A DNA stretch of 10,496 nucleotides from Chloroflexia bacterium (GTDB lineage: Bacteria; Chloroflexota; Chloroflexia; Thermomicrobiales; UBA6265), in NCBI GenBank assembly GCA_013698305.1, contig JACCVC010000052.1, positions 1 to 10,496 on the forward strand, read 5' to 3'. The position numbers were made by a program, and so were the translations under genes. Under the pieces are notes generated by a model that was not told where the DNA came from, did no database searches, and was given only the letters and a program-made list of their open reading frames with translations. This document shows, in pieces, positions 6,400 to 10,496 of the stretch. Numbering within the stretch: the stretch's first letter is position 1; each line of letters opens with the position of its first letter.

Positions 6400-6442
6400 T
6401 TGCGTGACACGAAGTCACAACCGTACAATGTGTACGTATAGA
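6400..6442 (+). promoter_or_regulatory. Possible promoter and operator for the BNR-MoaD pair
   Basis: TTGCGT (6400-6405) and TACAAT (6424-6429) are 18 nt apart, in housekeeping style. The -10 sits inside a perfect inverted repeat, CGTACA-ATG-TGTACG (6422-6436), and a second one, GTGAC-ACGAA-GTCAC (6404-6418), fills the spacer. Two operator-like palindromes over a promoter suggest a dedicated regulator. An alternative -10 is TATAGA (6437-6442). No ECF42-type motif is seen here. Confidence 0.35.
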
Positions 6443-6480
6443 ACGCATGTCCGGATTTCTTGAGCAAGGAGACATCATCC

Positions 6481-7595
<1,115 letters not shown>

Positions 7596-7599
<4 letters not shown>

Positions 7600-7892
7600 T
7601 CAAGGTCATCCTGCCGGCCCACCTGCGAACGCTTGCCAACGTCATGCGGGATGTCGAGGTCGACGTCCCAGAGCCAGTCACGCAACGAACGGTCCTCGAC
7701 GCGCTGGAGACGTCCTACCCCATGCTGCGCGGTACGATCCGCGACCACGTCACCCAGCAACGCCGCCCGATGGTGCGGTTCTTCGCCTGCGAGCGGGACC
7801 TGTCCCACGAGGAGCCGGACGCCCCGCTCCCCGACGAGGTCGCCGCTGGCAAGGAGCCCTACTGGATCGTCGGCGCGATGTCCGGTGGTTAG
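7596..7892 (+). CDS. MoaD/ThiS-like ubiquitin-fold protein
   Basis: The 98-residue protein has a beta-grasp pattern (MIKVILPAHLRTLA, VEVDVPEPVTQRTVLDALETSYPMLRGTI, then VRFFACERDLS) and ends in Gly-Gly (IVGAMSGG). That tail is the hallmark of sulfur carriers and ubiquitin-like modifiers, which are adenylated and thiocarboxylated at the terminal glycine. It is longer than classic MoaD (about 80 residues), and the loop before the tail (EEPDAPLPDEVAAGKEPYW) is expanded. Translation starts inside the stop codon of the BNR gene. No MoaE, MoeB/ThiF-type activating enzyme or molybdopterin gene is in the window, so a standard cofactor role is not supported locally. It may carry sulfur for, or modify, a partner linked to the propeller protein. 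Confidence 0.85.
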
Positions 7893-7920
7893 GGCGATTG
7901 GCAAGATGCCGCCACCGTAG

Positions 7921-7969
7921 GGGCGGACCTCCGAAGGAGTCGTCCGCCCGGCGTGCGCGGAGCGCGCAC
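7921..7969 (+). terminator. Two tandem strong hairpins after the BNR-MoaD pair
   Basis: The first hairpin pairs GGGCGGACCTCC (7921-7932) with GGAG-TC-GTCCGCCC (7936-7949), a 12-bp stem with a 2-nt bulge and a GAA loop. Four bases later GTGCGCG (7953-7959) pairs with CGCGCAC (7963-7969) around GAG. No T run follows. The GTAGGGGCGGAC..GTCCGCCC shape looks like a dispersed intergenic hairpin (REP-like) of Chloroflexota, but it also sits where an operon terminator is expected. Confidence 0.6.
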
Positions 7970-8006
7970 AATAGTCGTTCATTGACATTGTCACGGAGTA
8001 ACTCAC

Positions 8007-8369
8007 ATGAAATACATGCTGCTGATCTACGGCGCCGAGGATGCCATTGACGATAACGAGCGCGAGGCCTGCTACGGCAAGTCCAGTCAGCTCGCCCACG
8101 ACCTCAAGGCGAGCGGGCAATACCTGGGCGCCAGCCCGCTTCACAGTGTCTCGACCGCGACCAGCGTCCGGGTGCGCTCCGGCAAGCGGATGGTGACCGA
8201 TGGACCGTTCGCGGAGACCCGCGAGCAACTCGGTGGCTACTATGTGATTGACGCCACCGATCTCGACGAGGCGATCGGCATCGCCGAGCGAATACCCGGC
8301 GCGGCGTGGGGCACCATAGAAGTCCGCCCCATCGTCGAGCTGCCAAACCTCCCAACGGACGCCACGTAA
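8007..8369 (+). CDS. DGPF/YCII-related domain protein (second of three)
   Basis: This compact 120-residue YCII-related protein has the beta1 strand KYMLLIYGAE, the signature TDGPFAETRE at 64-73 and the second strand GGYYVIDATDLDEAIGIAERIP. It ends with the conserved GTIEVRPIVE. ATG 8007 is preceded by CGGAG with 8 nt spacing. The protein is closely similar to the third copy (TDGPFAET, YVID/YLID, IEVRPV), suggesting duplication. Unlike the other two DGPF genes it has no TGTCGATTTC/CGACTA promoter directly upstream, and two strong hairpins separate it from the MoaD-like gene. It may be expressed by readthrough or from another promoter. Function is unknown beyond the family association with ECF42. 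Confidence 0.9.
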   Translation: MKYMLLIYGAEDAIDDNEREACYGKSSQLAHDLKASGQYLGASPLHSVSTATSVRVRSGKRMVTDGPFAETREQLGGYYVIDATDLDEAIGIAERIPGAAWGTIEVRPIVELPNLPTDAT

Positions 8370-8401
8370 CCATGTCTCGTGCCGAGTCCTGGGTCAGGTA
8401 G

Positions 8402-8424
8402 CGTCGGATCGATAGTGCCCGACG
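8402..8424 (+). terminator. Weak hairpin after the second DGPF gene
   Basis: CGTCGG (8402-8407) pairs with CCGACG (8419-8424) around an 11-nt loop. It lies about 33 nt after the stop codon and upstream of the next promoter, with no T run. It could separate the two DGPF transcripts, but a chance match is possible in GC-rich DNA. Confidence 0.3.
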
Positions 8425-8459
8425 TCTCGATAATGATCCGGTCCCGTTTCTGGCGGTCC

Positions 8460-8488
8460 TGTCGATTTCGCTCACCTCCACTCGACTA
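8460..8488 (+). promoter_or_regulatory. ECF42-type promoter for the third DGPF gene
   Basis: TGTCGA (8460-8465, extended TGTCGATTTC) and CGACTA (8483-8488) are 17 nt apart. The bases after the -10 (TCCAGTGTTAC) differ at one position from the 5830 copy. The -10 is 40 nt before the start codon at 8529, so the leader is short, about 33 nt. Confidence 0.85.
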
Positions 8489-8528
8489 TCCAGTGTTACC
8501 GCGATCCCGCAACGACACGGAGGTGAGC

Positions 8529-8927
8529 ATGAAGTACCTGTGCCTGGTGTATCACGACAAAGGGAAAGTCGACGCCCTGCCGCGAAGCGAGTACGACGCG
8601 ATCATGCGCGACGTGTTTGATTGCCGCGAAGAGTTCCGCGAGGGCGGTCATCACATCGCCTCGTCTCCCCTGCAATCCGTCGAGTCGGCGGCGACGATCC
8701 GCGTCCGGAACGGCATAATGTCGATCACCGACGGTCCCTTCGCCGAGACGAAGGAGCAACTGGGCGGCTTTTACCTGATCGACGCCCGGGACCTCAACGA
8801 CGCGATCCGGCTCGCCTCGAGAATGCCACCGGCTCGCCTTGGCTGTATCGAAGTGCGACCTGTCATGGAAATCGAAGGCATAGGCATGGCTGCCTCTTCC
8901 AGATCGCCCCAACATTGCGCTTGTTGA
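8529..8927 (+). CDS. DGPF/YCII-related domain protein (third of three)
   Basis: The 132-residue YCII-related protein opens with KYLCLVYHD, carries TDGPFAETKE at 67-76, then GGFYLIDARDLNDAIRLASRMP and CIEVRPVMEI. ATG 8529 follows a near-ideal GGAGGTGA site (8519-8526). An in-frame opening at 8379 would run through the promoter and is rejected. The protein is a close paralogue of the 8007 gene and carries a short C-terminal tail (MAASSRSPQHCAC) without family counterpart. Its own ECF42-type promoter suggests control by the sigma factor at 4389. A substrate or reaction is not known for this family. Confidence 0.9.
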   Translation: MKYLCLVYHDKGKVDALPRSEYDAIMRDVFDCREEFREGGHHIASSPLQSVESAATIRVRNGIMSITDGPFAETKEQLGGFYLIDARDLNDAIRLASRMPPARLGCIEVRPVMEIEGIGMAASSRSPQHCAC

Positions 8928-9013
8928 TCTTCGGGTAGCATGAGCAATGCCATGCCGCAACAGCAGCAAACCAGCGTCAGCAGCAATTGACGGCATCAAT
9001 CGGAACAGGCGTC

Positions 9014-9703
9014 ATGAACCGGGACCAACAGCTAAACAGGTTACAGTGCCACATTCGCTCCTGCACGCGATGCGTCGAGGCAGGGCATCTGCCAGTGGCA
9101 AACCCGATCTTCCGGGGACGCGCCGGAAACCGCAACCTGATCGTCGGCCAGGCTCCAGGTCCACGCGCGCATCTCTCCGGCGTTCCGTGGTCAGGCGCGT
9201 CCGGCACGCTGCTCAGGAAGTGGTTCGCGACAGCGGGGTTCGATCCCGAGCGCTTTCTCGACGACTGGTACTTCACCAGCCTCACCAAATGCTTTCCCGG
9301 CAAGGCGATATCCGGTTCCGGGGATCGCGTGCCGTCGGCCAGGGAGCGAGCGCTCTGCCGTTCGCACCTGGATGCCGAAATCCGCCTGGTGCAGCCGCGC
9401 CTGGTCGTCGCGCTCGGTCGGCTGGCGATCGATGCAATTCTTCCGGAGGCAAAGTCGCTGACACTCAAGGGTCTGGTCGGGTCGATCCAGACCGTCGATC
9501 TGGGTTACGGCCCGGTACCGGTGATACCGCTGCCCCATCCCTCTGGCGTCGGACGCTGGCTCAACGCCCCCGCCAACCGCGCCCTGGTCGAGAGGGCGAT
9601 GGTCCAGTTGAAACATCTGCGGCAGGACATCTGCGAACCGACTGTTGATCCGGCTGCGCCTGTCCGATGTATGGCTGCGTGGCCAACCGCTAGTCAGGAA
9701 TGA
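9014..9703 (+). CDS. Uracil-DNA glycosylase superfamily protein with Fe-S cysteines
   Basis: The 229-residue protein probably excises damaged bases such as uracil from DNA. Motif 1 is GQAPG (45-49) with a downstream SGASGTLLRKWF segment, like the GEAPG...G.aG.lL.. of family 4 enzymes. The second active-site motif is HPSG (175-178). C17, C20, C93 (KCFPG) and C115 match the four-cysteine 4Fe-4S pattern of thermophile-type family 4/5 glycosylases, and C12 is extra. LVQPRLVVALGRLAID is the conserved core strand. The acidic or polar residue expected just after GQAPG is replaced (PRAHL), so specificity is uncertain. ATG 9014 is chosen because homology starts there, although its ribosome site is poor; a TTG at 8987 is the alternative. 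The next gene starts 7 nt after the stop. Confidence 0.82.
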   Translation: MNRDQQLNRLQCHIRSCTRCVEAGHLPVANPIFRGRAGNRNLIVGQAPGPRAHLSGVPWSGASGTLLRKWFATAGFDPERFLDDWYFTSLTKCFPGKAISGSGDRVPSARERALCRSHLDAEIRLVQPRLVVALGRLAIDAILPEAKSLTLKGLVGSIQTVDLGYGPVPVIPLPHPSGVGRWLNAPANRALVERAMVQLKHLRQDICEPTVDPAAPVRCMAAWPTASQE

Positions 9704-9710
9704 GGGAATC

Positions 9711-10496
9711 TTGACCCAATCAGTGCTTGATCGTGTCCCTTCGCCCGCCGACGAGCGAATTCGCTACGGCGATGGCGACTTGCGGTTCGCGGACCTGCGG
9801 ATACCCGACGAGGATGGCCCGCGTCCTTGCGTCATCGCCGTCCATGGCGGGTTCTGGCGCAACACCTACGACCTCGAACACCTCGGCCACCTCTGCGCCG
9901 CGTTGACCGGGCAGGGACTCGCCACCTGGAACATCGAGTACCGGCGGGCGGGAGATCGGGAAGGCGGCTGGCCCGGAACCTTCCGCGACGTCACCACGGC
10001 GTCACGCTACCTGTTCGACCACGCCTCCGAGCTGGGGATCGACCCGAAGCGAGTCATCGTCCTTGGCCATTCCGCTGGGGGACACCTCGCGAGTTGGCTC
10101 GCCAGCATGAAGAACGTGCCTGCTGACAGCCCGATCCGGGCGGAGCCGTTGCCATTCAAGGCTGCTGTGCCATTGGCCGGCGTGCTCGACCTCCGGCAAG
10201 CCTGGATTGAAAACCTGGGCAATGGCGCGGTCGCCAACTTCCTGGGAGGCACCCCGGATGACGTGCCGGACCGCTACGGAGCGGCGTCACCGATCGCGCT
10301 GTTGCCATCGACCGTGCCGCATCTGATCGTGCATGGAAGCGAGGACGAGAACGTGCCGATGCGGATGAGCGTGGCGTATCACGTCACCGCCACGCGCCTG
10401 GGCGCAACCGCGTCACTACTCACGCTCCCCGGCGCCGATCACTTCGACGTCATTGACCCCGAGTCGCGCTTCTGGCCGGAGATCGCCTCCGCGATT
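9711..10496 (+). CDS. Alpha/beta hydrolase, kynurenine formamidase-like (cut by the window edge)
   Basis: The frame stays open for 262 codons to the edge of the window, so the C terminus is not seen. The oxyanion-hole motif HGGFWR is at 45-50 and the nucleophile elbow GHSAGG puts Ser at 121. The acid is probably Asp212 in HGSEDENVP and the histidine is His244 in GADHFDV. HGG(F/Y)W plus GHSAG is typical of the kynurenine formamidase/esterase branch. No other tryptophan-catabolism gene is visible, so a general esterase or peptidase is equally possible. The start is probably TTG 9711, behind a GAGGGAA site; GTG 9723 is the alternative. It begins 7 nt after the glycosylase stop and is likely in the same operon. 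Confidence 0.8.
   Translation, partial: MTQSVLDRVPSPADERIRYGDGDLRFADLRIPDEDGPRPCVIAVHGGFWRNTYDLEHLGHLCAALTGQGLATWNIEYRRAGDREGGWPGTFRDVTTASRYLFDHASELGIDPKRVIVLGHSAGGHLASWLASMKNVPADSPIRAEPLPFKAAVPLAGVLDLRQAWIENLGNGAVANFLGGTPDDVPDRYGAASPIALLPSTVPHLIVHGSEDENVPMRMSVAYHVTATRLGATASLLTLPGADHFDVIDPESRFWPEIASAI

Noticed and set aside
7982..7987. TTGACA before the second DGPF gene as a -35 element
   Set aside because: A -10 at normal spacing would fall on the start codon at 8007, so it cannot drive this gene with a ribosome site intact.

Overview
The window is GC-rich, with short gene-to-gene gaps, strong Shine-Dalgarno sites and occasional GTG/TTG starts. Its gene families are an XRE-AAA regulator, DUF2277, a YCII/DGPF plus TPR-sigma cluster, a BNR propeller next to a MoaD-like protein, and a pRiA4b ORF-3-like protein. 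Together they suggest Chloroflexota, perhaps Thermomicrobia; this assignment is an inference from family content, not from a marker gene.

Layout. Positions 123-818 (minus) hold a broken XRE-AAA regulator: one reading frame cut by an in-frame TAG at 636-638 and ending soon after its Walker A motif. Positions 819-1567 have no convincing gene, but contain a 15-bp tandem repeat, a terminator-like hairpin and a promoter. Next come a DoxX-like membrane protein and a class C beta-lactamase-fold serine hydrolase (1568-3195, plus). They converge with a zinc-finger pRiA4b/IS1096 TnpR-like protein (3204-3890, minus). A small DUF2277 protein (4021-4290) precedes an ECF sigma factor with a C-terminal TPR extension (4389-5654). 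The sigma gene is followed by a DGPF/YCII protein (5916-6335), a BNR propeller overlapping a MoaD/ThiS-like protein (6481-7892), and two more DGPF/YCII proteins (8007-8369 and 8529-8927). The window ends with an Fe-S uracil-DNA glycosylase superfamily member (9014-9703) and an alpha/beta hydrolase that runs off the edge (9711-10496).

The main result is a shared promoter. The sequence TGTCGATTTC, then CGACTA exactly 17 nt after TGTCGA, occurs three times: before the DoxX-hydrolase pair (1455-1483), before the first DGPF gene (5830-5858) and before the third DGPF gene (8460-8488). The -35/-10 pair resembles the promoter type reported for ECF42 sigma factors, and the sigma gene here has the ECF42 architecture (sigma2, sigma4, long TPR C-terminus, DGPF neighbours, no anti-sigma factor). 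I therefore read most of the window as a local ECF42 regulon. It joins three DGPF proteins with a DoxX-like membrane protein and a beta-lactamase-fold hydrolase. The BNR-MoaD pair sits inside the cluster without a visible copy of the motif, as does the second DGPF gene.
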